DNA of 64,000 bases from Pseudomonas sp. SJZ079 (lineage in GTDB: Bacteria > Pseudomonadota > Gammaproteobacteria > Pseudomonadales > Pseudomonadaceae). Where the stretch lies: positions 1 through 64,000 of the forward strand of contig NZ_VIUH01000004.1 in NCBI RefSeq assembly GCF_007993865.1. The letters are read 5' to 3'. Of this stretch, positions 34,652-43,259 are shown piece after piece. Made by a program: the position numbers and the translations under genes. Below the pieces are notes generated by a model that searched no databases, was not told where the DNA came from, and was given only the letters and a program-made list of their open reading frames with translations. Position 1 is the first letter of the stretch; each line of letters starts with the position of its first letter.

Positions 34652-35848
34652 CTACTCACTTCTCAGCGCCTCCACCGGATGCAGCCGCGCCGCCTGCCGC
34701 GCTGGGGCCAAGCCGGCGACTACGCCGATGCCGACCGACAACAGCAGCGCCAGCAGCAGGAACAGCGGTTGCAGCGATAATGGCAGATCCGGCAGCCCCA
34801 GTTGCAGCAGGCCCAACAGCAGCGCCATCAACAGCAAGCCGAGCACCCCGCCGGCCAGGGACAGCAACACCGCCTCGGCGAGGAACAGGCCGAGCACCTG
34901 CCGCGGAGTGGCGCCGATGGCGCGCAGCAGACCGATTTCGGCGGTGCGCTCGCCGACCGTGGTGGTCATGATGGTGAGGATGCCCACCGCACCGACCAGC
35001 AAGGAGATGCCGCCCAGGGCAGCCAGGGCCAGACTGAGGGTGGCGAGCACCCGATCCAGGCTGCCGAGCATGTCGTCCTGGGCGGTCAGGCGGAAGTCTT
35101 CGGCGCCATGCCGTTCGCTGAGCAGCCGGCGGATTTTCTCGCTCAGGCGCGCGGAGGTGGTGCCGCCGTTGAACACCAGGTTGATCTCCATCACGCCCTC
35201 GCGGTTGAACAGGCTCTGCGCCCAATCCACCGGAATGTAGGCGATATCGTCCAGATCGAAACCGAGTAGCTGACCCTTCTCCGCCATCACCCCGATCACC
35301 CGGAAGCGCGTGCCGCCGACGCGGATCAACTCACCCACCGGGTTACGCGGACCGAACAGCTCGCGGCGCAAGCGCGCACCGAGCACCGCATAGGGCGGTG
35401 AGCGGCCGTCGCGCGCCTGCGGCAGGTACTGACCGAGCGCCAGCTTGAAGCGCCAGGCCTCGGCTAGCTGGTGGCCGCTGCCGAAGATGTCGCTGCGCCG
35501 CGAACGCGCACCGAACTGGATGTCGCCGCTGCCCTGGATCACCGGCACCACCGCCTCGACATTCGGCAGACGGCGCAGGGCATCGGCGTCGGCCAGGGTC
35601 AGTGGGCGCACGCTGCTGAGCAGGCTGCCCAGGCCACCGGTCTGGGTCTTGCCGGGATGCACCGCGATGATCCGCGTGCCGAACTGCGAGAAACCCTCCA
35701 TCGCGTAACCGCGCAGCCCTTCACCGATGGCGGTGAGCAGCGCCACCGCAGCGATGCCGATGGCCACCCCGAGCAGGGTCAGGCCACTGCGCAGCGGCCG
35801 ACTGGTCAGCGCCGAACGGGTCAGGGTGAAGCCATCTCGCCAGCGCAT
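34652..35848 (-). CDS. MacB/FtsX-type ABC permease (second)
   Basis: A 398-residue permease with one N-terminal helix (about 20-40), a MacB-type periplasmic domain (about 45-240; SQFGTRIIAVHPGKTQ, VEAVVPVIQGSGDI) and three C-terminal helices of the FtsX domain (about 275-398; VGERTAEIGLLRAIGATPRQVLGLFLAEA). It is the last of four genes and lies 90 bp after the first permease. The domain order is that of exporters driven by conformational coupling rather than substrate channels. Confidence 0.88.
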   Translation of the reverse strand: MRWRDGFTLTRSALTSRPLRSGLTLLGVAIGIAAVALLTAIGEGLRGYAMEGFSQFGTRIIAVHPGKTQTGGLGSLLSSVRPLTLADADALRRLPNVEAVVPVIQGSGDIQFGARSRRSDIFGSGHQLAEAWRFKLALGQYLPQARDGRSPPYAVLGARLRRELFGPRNPVGELIRVGGTRFRVIGVMAEKGQLLGFDLDDIAYIPVDWAQSLFNREGVMEINLVFNGGTTSARLSEKIRRLLSERHGAEDFRLTAQDDMLGSLDRVLATLSLALAALGGISLLVGAVGILTIMTTTVGERTAEIGLLRAIGATPRQVLGLFLAEAVLLSLAGGVLGLLLMALLLGLLQLGLPDLPLSLQPLFLLLALLLSVGIGVVAGLAPARQAARLHPVEALRSE

Positions 35849-35938
35849 GGCGGTCCTCCCGTGCAGCCGTGCTGCGGTTGTCGGTCATGCCTTCGCGCGG
35901 TGAGGCTCTGCCCACAGCAGCCCCGCCACAGTTCGGTT

Positions 35939-37150
35939 TCAGCGGGTGCCCGGCGGGCGCAGCGCCATCACCGGCTGCAGCTTCGCCGCCTGGCTGGCCG
36001 GCAACCAGGCGAACAGCAACGCCGTGACGAACGCCAGCAGCACGGCGCCGAGCCGCGCCCACCAGGGCGCATAGAACGGCAGTCCCGTAGCCTGACGGCC
36101 GAGCCAGAGCAGTGTCTCGCCGAGCGCCAAGCCGCTCAGGGCGCCGACCAGCGCCAGCAGTGCGGCTTCGCCGAGAAACAACAGGCGGACCTGCGCCGCC
36201 GTCGCGCCGATGGCCTTGAGCAGGCCGATTTCGGCGGTGCGCTGGCTGACCGCAATCCAGGTCACGTTCATGATCAGGATGCCGGCCACCACCAGGCTGA
36301 TGGCGGCGATCCCGGCCACCGCCAGGGTCAGCACCCGGAGGATGTCATCGAAGGCGCTGAGCATGCTGTCCTGGCTGATCAGGGTGACGTCCTCCTCGCC
36401 CTCGTGGCGCGCCTTGAGGCTGGCGAGGATCTGCCGCTTGGCGCTGGCCATGAAGCTCGGCCCACGCACCTCGGCGAACACTCGGAACAGGCCTTCGCGA
36501 TTGAACAGCGCCTGGGCGCTGGCCACCGGAATCACCAGCAGCTCGCCAAAGTCCATGCCCAAGGCCTCGCCGCGTTCGGCGAGGATGCCGATCACGCGAA
36601 AACGCCGGTCGCCGACCCGCAGCCATTCGCCCAGGGCCGGGGCGCTGCCGAACAACTCGCGGCGTAGCGTGGCGCCAATCACGCAGAAGGCTGCGGCCTG
36701 GTTCGGTTGCAACTTCGGCAATGGCCGGCCCTGGGCGACGATCAGTTGGCGAATGGCGAAGAAGTCGTGGGTGGTGCCAAGAATGAAAGCATCCCGCGTG
36801 CGGTTGCCGGCGTTCACCTGCGCCTGGCCGGCCTGCAGCGGCGCGACCCGGCGAATCAGCGGCAAGCGCGCAATGGCCTGAGCGTCGCGCAGAGTCAGGT
36901 CGCGCGGCGCCAGACCGCTGATCGGCGGCATACCGCCGCTGGTTTCCTTGCGCCCGGGCAGCACGATCAGGGTGTTGCGGCCGAGCAAGGAAAACTCGCC
37001 GAGGATGAAGGTGCGCGCGCCTTCGCCGAGGCCGGTCAACAGAATCACCGCGACCACGCCGATGACCATCACCAGCAACAGCATCAGGCTGCGCGAACGG
37101 TGTCCGCGCAGCGCGCCGAGCCACAGGGTCACGGCATCGGCGGCGCGCAT
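35939..37150 (-). CDS. MacB/FtsX-type ABC permease (first)
   Basis: A 403-residue permease with the same layout as its neighbour: N-terminal helix, periplasmic MacB domain (FSLLGRNTLIVLPGRKE, PLIRRVAPLQAGQAQV) and C-terminal FtsX helices (VSQRTAEIGLLKAIGATAAQVRLLFLGEA). The two permeases share the pattern throughout but differ clearly in sequence, so they probably form a heterodimer. Its ATG overlaps the ATPase stop as ATGA. A lipoprotein-related or toxin/peptide export role is possible; the substrate is unknown. Confidence 0.88.
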   Translation of the reverse strand: MRAADAVTLWLGALRGHRSRSLMLLLVMVIGVVAVILLTGLGEGARTFILGEFSLLGRNTLIVLPGRKETSGGMPPISGLAPRDLTLRDAQAIARLPLIRRVAPLQAGQAQVNAGNRTRDAFILGTTHDFFAIRQLIVAQGRPLPKLQPNQAAAFCVIGATLRRELFGSAPALGEWLRVGDRRFRVIGILAERGEALGMDFGELLVIPVASAQALFNREGLFRVFAEVRGPSFMASAKRQILASLKARHEGEEDVTLISQDSMLSAFDDILRVLTLAVAGIAAISLVVAGILIMNVTWIAVSQRTAEIGLLKAIGATAAQVRLLFLGEAALLALVGALSGLALGETLLWLGRQATGLPFYAPWWARLGAVLLAFVTALLFAWLPASQAAKLQPVMALRPPGTR

Positions 37151-37833
37151 CAGGCCGGCACCAGGCTCGGTTCGGCGAGGATGCAGCCATCGCGCATATG
37201 GATCTGCCGGCGGGCGCGTCGCGCCAGCACCGCGTCATGGGTCACCACCAGCAGGGTCAGGCCCTCGGCGTTGAGCTCTTCCAGCAGGGCGATCACCTCG
37301 GCGCCGGAATGGCTGTCGAGATTGCCGGTCGGCTCGTCGGCCAGCAGCAAAAGCGGGCGCATGACCATGGCGCGGGCGATGGCCACCCGCTGGCGCTGAC
37401 CTCCGGACAGCTCGCCCGGGCGGTGGGCGCTGCGCTCACCCAGGCTCAGGCGCTCTATCAGCGCGGCACTGCGGCGGCGGCGCTCGGCCGGCTCGATGCC
37501 GGCCAACAGCATCGGCAGCTCGATATTTTCCAAGGCGCTGAGCCGGGGGATCAGGTGATAGGACTGAAACACGAAACCGATCCAACGGCTGCGCAACTCG
37601 GCCCGGCGCTCCTCGCTCAAGCTCGCCGTCGCCTCGCCATTCAGCCAGTATTCGCCGCTATCCGGCGCATCCAGCAGGCCGAGGATATTCAGCAGCGTCG
37701 ACTTGCCCGAACCGGACGGCCCCCGCACCGCCAGGTAATCCCCGGCAGTGACGTCCAGGCTGACCCGGTCCAGGCCTAGCACCTGCTGCTCGCCGATCTG
37801 AAAACGGCGGGTCACCTCGCGCAAGCGGATCAT
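37150..37833 (-). CDS. ABC exporter ATP-binding protein, MacB/LolD type
   Basis: A 227-residue ATPase with Walker A GPSGSGKSTLL, Q-loop FVFQSYHLIPRLSALENIELPM (typical of the MacB/LolD group), signature LSGGQRQRVAIARAM, Walker B LLLADEPTGNLDS and switch VTHDAVLARRARR. It is coupled by ATGA overlaps to both the adaptor upstream and the permease downstream. It powers the two FtsX-type permeases. Confidence 0.93.
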   Translation of the reverse strand: MIRLREVTRRFQIGEQQVLGLDRVSLDVTAGDYLAVRGPSGSGKSTLLNILGLLDAPDSGEYWLNGEATASLSEERRAELRSRWIGFVFQSYHLIPRLSALENIELPMLLAGIEPAERRRRSAALIERLSLGERSAHRPGELSGGQRQRVAIARAMVMRPLLLLADEPTGNLDSHSGAEVIALLEELNAEGLTLLVVTHDAVLARRARRQIHMRDGCILAEPSLVPA

Positions 37834-38981
37834 GGCGACGACTCCGTCGCGGTCTGCGGGATCACCTTCACACCATCGCCGAGGGCCTCCTGATCGAGGC
37901 TGGCGAGAATCTGCGTACCTGCCTCCAGCCCATCCAGCACCTCGGTCCAGCGCCAGTTGGCCAAGCCGGTGTGCACCGTCACCTCGCGCAGCACCCCCGC
38001 CGCGGCGTCGTAGCGCAGCACCCGCTGGCCCTCCAGCAGGCTCTCGGTGGGGATGCGCAGGGCATCGCGCTTGCGCTCCAGGAGCACCTCGACATCGGCG
38101 CTGTAGCCGGTGAGCAGGGCCAGACCGGGCGGCACCTCGGCGAAACGCACCTCGATATCGACGGTGCGCGCCTGTTTCTCCAGCTCCTGCACGAAGGGGG
38201 CGATGCGGCTGACCTCGCCGGCGAAATGCTGATCGCGATAGGCGTCCAGGCTGATCCGCACCGGCAGGCCGAGGTGCACGCGGGAGACGTCCACCTCGTC
38301 GATCGGCGCCTGCACGTACAGGCAGCTGTCGTCGATCAGGTCCACCGCCGGCGGCGTCGGAATCCCCGGTGGCGAGGGGGTGATGTACTCGCCCAGCTCG
38401 CCGTTGATCTCCGCCACTATGCCGGCGAAGGGTGCGCGCAGGCTGGTCTGCTCCAGCAACGCGCGCTGCAGCGCCAGGCCCGCTTCGGCCTCGTGGATCT
38501 GCGACTCGCTGGCGTCACAGGCCAGCTGCGCCAACCGCGCACGGGTCGCCACCTGATCCAAACGGTCGTCGGCGACCAGCTTGCGTTCGGCCAGGCGACT
38601 CAGGCGCTGATGATCGCGGCGGTCCAGCTCGGCCTGCAGACAGCGCTGCTGACGCTGGTTGCGCAGGCCGTTGAGGCGTGCCTCGGCCTCCGCCAGCCTT
38701 GCCTGCTGCTCATCCTGGCGCAGGCGCATCAACAGCTCGCCCTTGAGCACCCGCTGACCCTCGCCGATCAGCAACTCGTCGACCTGGCCGCCCGTCTCGA
38801 AGGACAGGTGTGAACGTCGGCAGGACTTCAGGGTGCCGGCACGGGTGTTGGCCACCAGTGCCTCGACCGGCCCCCGTTCGACCGCCAGCAACCGCACCGC
38901 CAGCGGCTGCGGACGACTCCACCACCAGCCCAACGCCACCAGGCCGGCGACTATTACCAGGGCGATCAACAGTTTGCGCAT
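37830..38981 (-). CDS. HlyD/MacA-type periplasmic adaptor
   Basis: A 383-residue membrane-fusion protein. Residues 5-22 are an N-terminal anchor (LLIALVIVAGLVALGWWW). A lipoyl-type half follows (LSFETGGQVDELLIGEGQRVLKGELL), then an alpha-hairpin (about 90-170, rich in A/E/R/Q), then the second lipoyl half (TSLRAPFAGIVAEINGELGEY) and a beta-barrel domain. It would link the inner-membrane ABC complex to an outer-membrane channel, none of which is encoded here. I chose ATG 38981 (MRKLLIALV); longer in-frame starts are less family-like. First gene of the operon. Confidence 0.88.
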   Translation of the reverse strand: MRKLLIALVIVAGLVALGWWWSRPQPLAVRLLAVERGPVEALVANTRAGTLKSCRRSHLSFETGGQVDELLIGEGQRVLKGELLMRLRQDEQQARLAEAEARLNGLRNQRQQRCLQAELDRRDHQRLSRLAERKLVADDRLDQVATRARLAQLACDASESQIHEAEAGLALQRALLEQTSLRAPFAGIVAEINGELGEYITPSPPGIPTPPAVDLIDDSCLYVQAPIDEVDVSRVHLGLPVRISLDAYRDQHFAGEVSRIAPFVQELEKQARTVDIEVRFAEVPPGLALLTGYSADVEVLLERKRDALRIPTESLLEGQRVLRYDAAAGVLREVTVHTGLANWRWTEVLDGLEAGTQILASLDQEALGDGVKVIPQTATESSP

Positions 38982-39152
38982 GCAGCTCTCCGTTACAGCG
39001 ATCTCCTCCATCCAAGGGTAGTCGGGATGTCACGCTCGGCACGAAAACTCGAAACGCCAGCGGCGTTCGAGCCACGCCGCTCGGTCATTCGCCATTGGCC
39101 TTTTCCTCCGACTGGGTTCAAATTCCCTTATGTATTACCGAGGAGTGCAGCC

Positions 39153-40070
39153 ATGAACAGTGCAGAGCAGACCCCGCAGGTCGAACGGGTAGAAATGGAC
39201 GAGTTGGTCTGCTGGCGGGTGCGCACGGCGCAGGCCGAATTACTGGTGGCCCAACAGGGCGCACAGGTGCTGAGCTATCAACAGCATGGTCAGCCAGCGC
39301 TGATCTGGCTCAGCGAGCAGGCCAGCTACAAGAAGGGTCAGTCGCTGCGCGGCGGGGTGCCGGTGTGCTGGCCCTGGTTCGGCGACCTGGCGCGCAACCC
39401 GCAGCCGGTGCAGACGATGTACCAGAGCGGGCGCATGATAGTCCCGGCCCACGGCCTGGTACGCGGCGCGGACTGGCAACTGCTGGGGGTGGAGAACGAG
39501 GGTGACGGCGTGCGCATGGACTTCGCCTTCATCGAGCCGGATAACGGCCTGCCGGGCTGGCCGGGGGTCAGCCTGAACCTGAGCATCCGCCTCAACCAGC
39601 ACCTGCAGATCAGCCTCACCAGCCATAACCAGGGCAGCGCGCCGGCGGCCATCAGCCAGGCGCTGCACAGCTACTTCGCGGTCAGCGATGTGCGTCAGGT
39701 GGAAGTCGAAGGGCTCGGCGGCAGCCGCTATATCGAGACGCTGGAGGACTGGCAGGAGCGCTGGCAGGACGGCAACCTGCGCATCAGCGGCGAGACCGAC
39801 CGCATCTACCTGGGCCTGCCCGCCGAGCTGAGCATCCTCGATCCAGGCTGGCAGCGGCGCATACACCTGCAGACCAGCGGTTCGCGCTCGGCGGTGCTGT
39901 GGAACCCCTGGGTGGACAAGGCCAAGCGCCTCTCGCAATTCGCCGAAGACGCCTGGCAGGGCATGCTCTGCATCGAGTCGGCCAACGTGCTGGACGATGC
40001 GCTGACCCTGGCGCCCGGCGAGCAGCACAGCCTGAGCATGACGCTGTGGTCGGAACCCTTGGCCGATTGA
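39153..40070 (+). CDS. D-hexose-6-phosphate mutarotase (YeaD family)
   Basis: A 305-residue aldose-1-epimerase-like protein that interconverts anomers of hexose 6-phosphates. GGVPVCWPWFG is the YeaD phosphate/sugar motif, AHGLVRGADWQL contains the first catalytic histidine region, ISQALHSYFAVSDV the second histidine, and AVLWNPWVDKAKRL precedes the catalytic glutamate (MLCIESANVLDD). ATG 39153 follows GAGGAGTG. It is divergent from the export operon; no linked sugar genes are visible, so the role is housekeeping by inference. Confidence 0.9.
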   Translation: MNSAEQTPQVERVEMDELVCWRVRTAQAELLVAQQGAQVLSYQQHGQPALIWLSEQASYKKGQSLRGGVPVCWPWFGDLARNPQPVQTMYQSGRMIVPAHGLVRGADWQLLGVENEGDGVRMDFAFIEPDNGLPGWPGVSLNLSIRLNQHLQISLTSHNQGSAPAAISQALHSYFAVSDVRQVEVEGLGGSRYIETLEDWQERWQDGNLRISGETDRIYLGLPAELSILDPGWQRRIHLQTSGSRSAVLWNPWVDKAKRLSQFAEDAWQGMLCIESANVLDDALTLAPGEQHSLSMTLWSEPLAD

Positions 40071-40091
40071 GCGCGGCAGCGAGGCCGGCCT

Positions 40092-40352
40092 TAGCAGGCC
40101 GTTGAAAATGTAGCGAGCGAAGGCTAGGCAAGGCGAAATCGGCCGAAACGCAGCGAAGCGGAGTAACAGCCAAAGGCTGGCCCGAAGGGCGAGCGGTAGC
40201 GAGTCAAAAGCGCAGTTTACGTGGTGAATGAGCATTTGATTCGCTTCGCTCACCCCTTCGGGGCCGCGCTAAAGCGCGTTCAACGCTGCGCTTTTGTGAG
40301 GCTGGTTTCAACGCCGCATAGCCGAGCGCAGTAGTTATTCAACGGCCTGCTA
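40092..40352. mobile_element. 261-bp MITE-like element with 15-bp inverted ends
   Basis: TAGCAGGCCGTTGAA (40092-40106) and its exact complement TTCAACGGCCTGCTA (40338-40352) bound 261 bp without a coding frame of its own. The interior contains AGCGAGCGAAGGCTAGGCA and CGCAGTAGTT, which recur at 12.25 kb. The right inverted repeat supplies the TAG stop of the gene ending at 40350. No target-site duplication was evident by eye. It is best read as a non-autonomous element mobilised by an unknown transposase. Confidence 0.75.
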
Positions 40353-40883
40353 CAGGTCGGCCTCCTCCACCAGGCGCACCCCTTTGGCATCCAGCGCATA
40401 GGCGGCATCCGCCAGCTCGTTGCTGACCTGCTCGACCTTGAGGGTGCCGCTGACCCACAGCGGCGCGTAGATATCCTCCAGCTCGATGCCCTGCGGGTAA
40501 CGCACCAGCACCAACTGGTTAGGCGGCGGTGGCGGCACGTGGATGCAGGCGCCGGGGTAAGGCACCAGGAAGAACAAGGTGCTGCGGCCCTGGGCGTCGG
40601 TTTCCAGCGGCACCGGGTAACCGCCCAGGCGAATCGCCTTGCCGTCCAGCGCGGCCACGGTCTTGGCCGAATACATCACCGCCGGCAAATTCTTGTCCTG
40701 CTGCCGGAGCCCGTTCGGGTTGTAGAAGGCGCCGTCCTGCTCGGGACTGTCGTGGCTGATCTCAGGCATGGCCTCCAGCGCCTGGCGGTCGGCTTCGGGC
40801 ATCAGTTCCAGCCAGTCGGTTTCCGCCAGCTCGGCATGCACCAGGCTACTCAGCAGCAGGAGGGACAACAGCAGATGGCGCAT
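40350..40883 (-). CDS. DUF3299-family exported protein
   Basis: A 177-residue protein with a signal peptide (MRHLLLSLLLLSSLVHA). The rest matches the DUF3299 pattern: MYSAKTVAALDGKAIRLGGYPVPLE, FFLVPYPGACIHVPPPPPNQLV and YAPLWVSGTLKVE. The single cysteine in GACIHVPPPP suggests metal binding. Function unknown; relatives sit next to MacB-type ABC genes in many Pseudomonas genomes, and a MacB-type operon is indeed 1.3 kb away. Its stop codon lies in the inverted end of the mobile element. Confidence 0.8.
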   Translation of the reverse strand: MRHLLLSLLLLSSLVHAELAETDWLELMPEADRQALEAMPEISHDSPEQDGAFYNPNGLRQQDKNLPAVMYSAKTVAALDGKAIRLGGYPVPLETDAQGRSTLFFLVPYPGACIHVPPPPPNQLVLVRYPQGIELEDIYAPLWVSGTLKVEQVSNELADAAYALDAKGVRLVEEADL

Positions 40884-40958
40884 AGCTGTACTCGTAGATG
40901 ATCGGGACGCTAAGGGTCCAGAGCGTGGGTAAATATCAATCGCCGTCGCGCCCGATGC

Positions 40959-41025
40959 GTAGCCCGGATGCAATCCGGGAGCGGTCTTTCAGGCGCCGGA
41001 CTTCCCCGGATTACATCCGGGCTAC
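40959..41025. repeat. REP-like palindrome (GTAGCCCGGAT type)
   Basis: GTAGCCCGGATGCAATCCGGG and its inverted partner ending CATCCGGGCTAC flank 25 bp. The same palindrome recurs at 50970-51029. It lies in the gap between the DUF3299 and GlsB-like genes. Confidence 0.7.
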
Positions 41026-41093
41026 TAAAAGGCTGTCCACTTGACCCAGGGGAACGGCATTGCTGGAGCAGGCGAGCATTCTTTCACCACTTC

Positions 41094-41339
41094 TCAGTTC
41101 TTCTTGATCGCGCCGTAGATGATCAGCAGGACGATGGCGCCGACCACCGCGCCGATAAAACCGGCGCTCTGCCCCGCCTGGTAGATGCCCAGCGCCTGGC
41201 CGCCGTAGGTCGCGGCGATGGCGCCGCCGATGCCCAGCAGGATGGTCATGATCCAGCCCATGCTGTCGTTGCCCGGTTTGAGAAACCGTGCGATCAGGCC
41301 AACGATCAGGCCGATGAAAATAGTGCCGAGAATGCCCAT
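41094..41339 (-). CDS. GlsB/YeaQ/YmgE-family membrane protein
   Basis: An 81-residue protein almost entirely made of three hydrophobic helices: MGILGTIFIGLIVGLIARFL, GWIMTILLGIGGAIAATYGG and GFIGAVVGAIVLLIIYGAI. The PGNDSMG loop is the transglycosylase-associated family signature. These stress-associated inner-membrane proteins have no settled function. I chose ATG 41339; a far longer open frame upstream is antisense to purK and not coding. Confidence 0.87.
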   Translation of the reverse strand: MGILGTIFIGLIVGLIARFLKPGNDSMGWIMTILLGIGGAIAATYGGQALGIYQAGQSAGFIGAVVGAIVLLIIYGAIKKN

Positions 41340-41473
41340 GACATGCGCTCCGAATAGATTGGAGGCGCCAGGCTTCTGCTTCAAGTCTGGCGTTAAGCCA
41401 TCAGACGGGATGCAACTGCAGAGGTTCAATGGCCGACGCATGGCGCCGCCCGCAGACGGCGCCAAAAATCGAC

Positions 41474-42559
41474 TCAGGCCTGCGCGATCAGCGCCTGGAC
41501 GGCGGCAATCTTCGCCTCCAGGGTGGCGCGGTCGGCGCAGCGCAGGGTGGCGTGGCCGACCTTGCGCCCGACCTTGAAGGCCTTGCCGTAGTGGTGCAGA
41601 TGGCAGTCGTCGATCGCCACCACCTTGCTCACGTCCGGCACCACGCCGATGAAGTTGAGCATGGCGCTCTCGCCGACCTTGGTGGTCGGCCCCAGCGGCA
41701 GGCCGGCGACGGCGCGCAGGTGGTTCTCGAACTGGCTGCACTCGGCGCCTTCGATGGTCCAGTGCCCGGAGTTGTGCACGCGCGGGGCGATCTCGTTGGC
41801 CTTGAGGCCGCCGTCGACTTCGAAGAACTCGAAGGCCAGCACGCCGACGTAGTTGAGCTTGTTCAGCACACGGCTGGCGTAGTCCTCGGCCAGCGCTTGC
41901 AGCGGATGCTCGCTGCTGGCCACGGACAGGCTGAGGATGCCGCTGTCGTGGGTGTTGTGCACCAGCGGGTAGAAGCGCGTCTCGCCATCGCGGCCACGCA
42001 CGGCGACCAACGACACTTCGCCGCTGAACGGCACGAAGCCCTCCAACAGGCAGGGCACGCTGCCCAGCTCGGCGAAGGCATCGACCACGTCGGAGGCAGC
42101 ACGCAGAACCTTCTGGCCCTTGCCGTCGTAGCCCAGGGTGCGGGTCTTCAGCACCGCCGGCAGGCCGATGCTGGCGGCTGCGGCATCGAGGTCGGCTTGC
42201 GACTGGATGTCGGCGAACGCCGGGGTCGGGATGCTCAGTTCCTTGAACATCGACTTCTCGAACCAGCGGTCGCGGGCGATGCGCAGCGATTCGGCGCAGG
42301 GGTAGACCGGCACGAACTGCGAGAGGAAGGCCACGGTCTCGGCCGGTACGCTCTCGAACTCGAAGGTCACCAGATCGACCTCATCGGCCAGCTGACGCAG
42401 GTGATCCTGATCGCCGTAGTCGGCGCGGATATGCTCGCCGAGGGCCTGGGCGCAGGCGTCCGGCGCCGGGTCGAGGAAGGCGAAGTTCATCCCCAGCGGG
42501 GTCCCCGCCAGGGCCAACATGCGACCCAACTGGCCGCCACCGATTACACCAATCTTCAT
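41474..42559 (-). CDS. purK: 5-(carboxyamino)imidazole ribonucleotide synthase
   Basis: PurK makes N5-CAIR from AIR, bicarbonate and ATP in purine synthesis. It has 361 residues of ATP-grasp fold. It begins KIGVIGGGQLGRMLALAG; then VLKTRTLGYDGKGQKVL (ATP-binding lysines and glycines), FEFFEVDGGLKANEIAPRVHNSGHWTIE (metal site and substrate loop). It follows purE on the same strand, 103 bp apart with a half REP between them. Confidence 0.96.
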   Translation of the reverse strand: MKIGVIGGGQLGRMLALAGTPLGMNFAFLDPAPDACAQALGEHIRADYGDQDHLRQLADEVDLVTFEFESVPAETVAFLSQFVPVYPCAESLRIARDRWFEKSMFKELSIPTPAFADIQSQADLDAAAASIGLPAVLKTRTLGYDGKGQKVLRAASDVVDAFAELGSVPCLLEGFVPFSGEVSLVAVRGRDGETRFYPLVHNTHDSGILSLSVASSEHPLQALAEDYASRVLNKLNYVGVLAFEFFEVDGGLKANEIAPRVHNSGHWTIEGAECSQFENHLRAVAGLPLGPTTKVGESAMLNFIGVVPDVSKVVAIDDCHLHHYGKAFKVGRKVGHATLRCADRATLEAKIAAVQALIAQA

Positions 42560-42608
42560 GCTGCTACCTCATCAACTGCCGCAAGCGCCTGCGGCCCTGC
42601 GCACAACC

Positions 42609-42631
42609 TGTGGGAGCGGGCTCGCCCGCGA
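42609..42631. repeat. Single REP palindrome between purE and purK
   Basis: TGTGGGAGCGGG with the GCGGG/CCCGC stem around CTCG is the widespread Pseudomonas REP unit. It lies in the purE-purK gap and may stabilise the mRNA. Confidence 0.55.
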
Positions 42632-42662
42632 TACTCTTACCAGGCCAAGCCCTGAGCGGCCA

Positions 42663-43154
42663 TCAGGCCTCGCGCGGGTCCGGATTATCCAGCACGGTCT
42701 CGGTCTGTTCCTGGCGGAACTGCTTGAGCGCGGCGTGGAACTGCGGGTGCTGGTGACCGAGGATGCTCGCCGCCAACAGCGCCGCGTTGACCGCACCGGC
42801 CTTGCCGATGGCCAGGGTGGCGACCGGGATGCCGGCCGGCATTTGCACGATCGACAGCAGCGAATCGACGCCCGAGAGCATCGCCGACTGCACCGGCACG
42901 CCGAGCACCGGCAGGTGGGTCTTGGCCGCGCACATGCCCGGCAGGTGCGCGGCGCCACCGGCACCGGCGATGATCACCTGGATGCCACGCGCCTCGGCCT
43001 CTTCGGCGTACTGGAACAGCAAGTCCGGAGTGCGGTGGGCAGACACCACTTTGACTTCATAGGGAATGCCCAGCTTGTCCAGCATCTCGGCGGTGTGGCT
43101 AAGGGTGGACCAATCGGACTTGGAGCCCATGATCACGCCAACCAGTGCGCTCAT
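42663..43154 (-). CDS. purE: N5-carboxyaminoimidazole ribonucleotide mutase
   Basis: PurE converts N5-CAIR to CAIR, the step after PurK. It has 163 residues with the class-I motifs: [13 protein letters not shown] (phosphate-binding loop), VSAHRTPD (catalytic histidine) and [17 protein letters not shown]. The absence of any fused domain fits the bacterial two-enzyme route. It leads the purE-purK transcript. Its leader carries two hairpins, one of them terminator-like. Confidence 0.97.
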   Translation of the reverse strand: MSALVGVIMGSKSDWSTLSHTAEMLDKLGIPYEVKVVSAHRTPDLLFQYAEEAEARGIQVIIAGAGGAAHLPGMCAAKTHLPVLGVPVQSAMLSGVDSLLSIVQMPAGIPVATLAIGKAGAVNAALLAASILGHQHPQFHAALKQFRQEQTETVLDNPDPREA

Positions 43155-43190
43155 CGTCGTGCCTCTTCATCGGGCGCCTCACGGCGCGTC

Positions 43191-43224
43191 AAAAACCAAC
43201 AAGCCACGCAAAGTGCGTGGCTTG
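43191..43224 (-). terminator. Terminator-like hairpin in the purE leader
   Basis: On the minus strand CAAGCCACGCA-CTT-TGCGTGGCTTG is a perfect 11-bp stem followed by TTGG and TTTTT. It ends 36 bp before the purE ATG, so it interrupts any purE transcript that starts upstream. Either it is an attenuator or a leftover terminator of a lost upstream gene. Confidence 0.7.
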
Positions 43225-43237
43225 TCATGATCGGGTC

Positions 43238-43259
43238 AAACCCGCGAGCAGGCGGGTTT
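43238..43259 (-). other. Second hairpin upstream of purE
   Basis: AAACCCGC and GCGGGTTT form an 8-bp stem with a six-base loop, 13 bp before the terminator-like hairpin in the direction of transcription. It may be an alternative structure or part of an older gene's tail. Confidence 0.45.
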
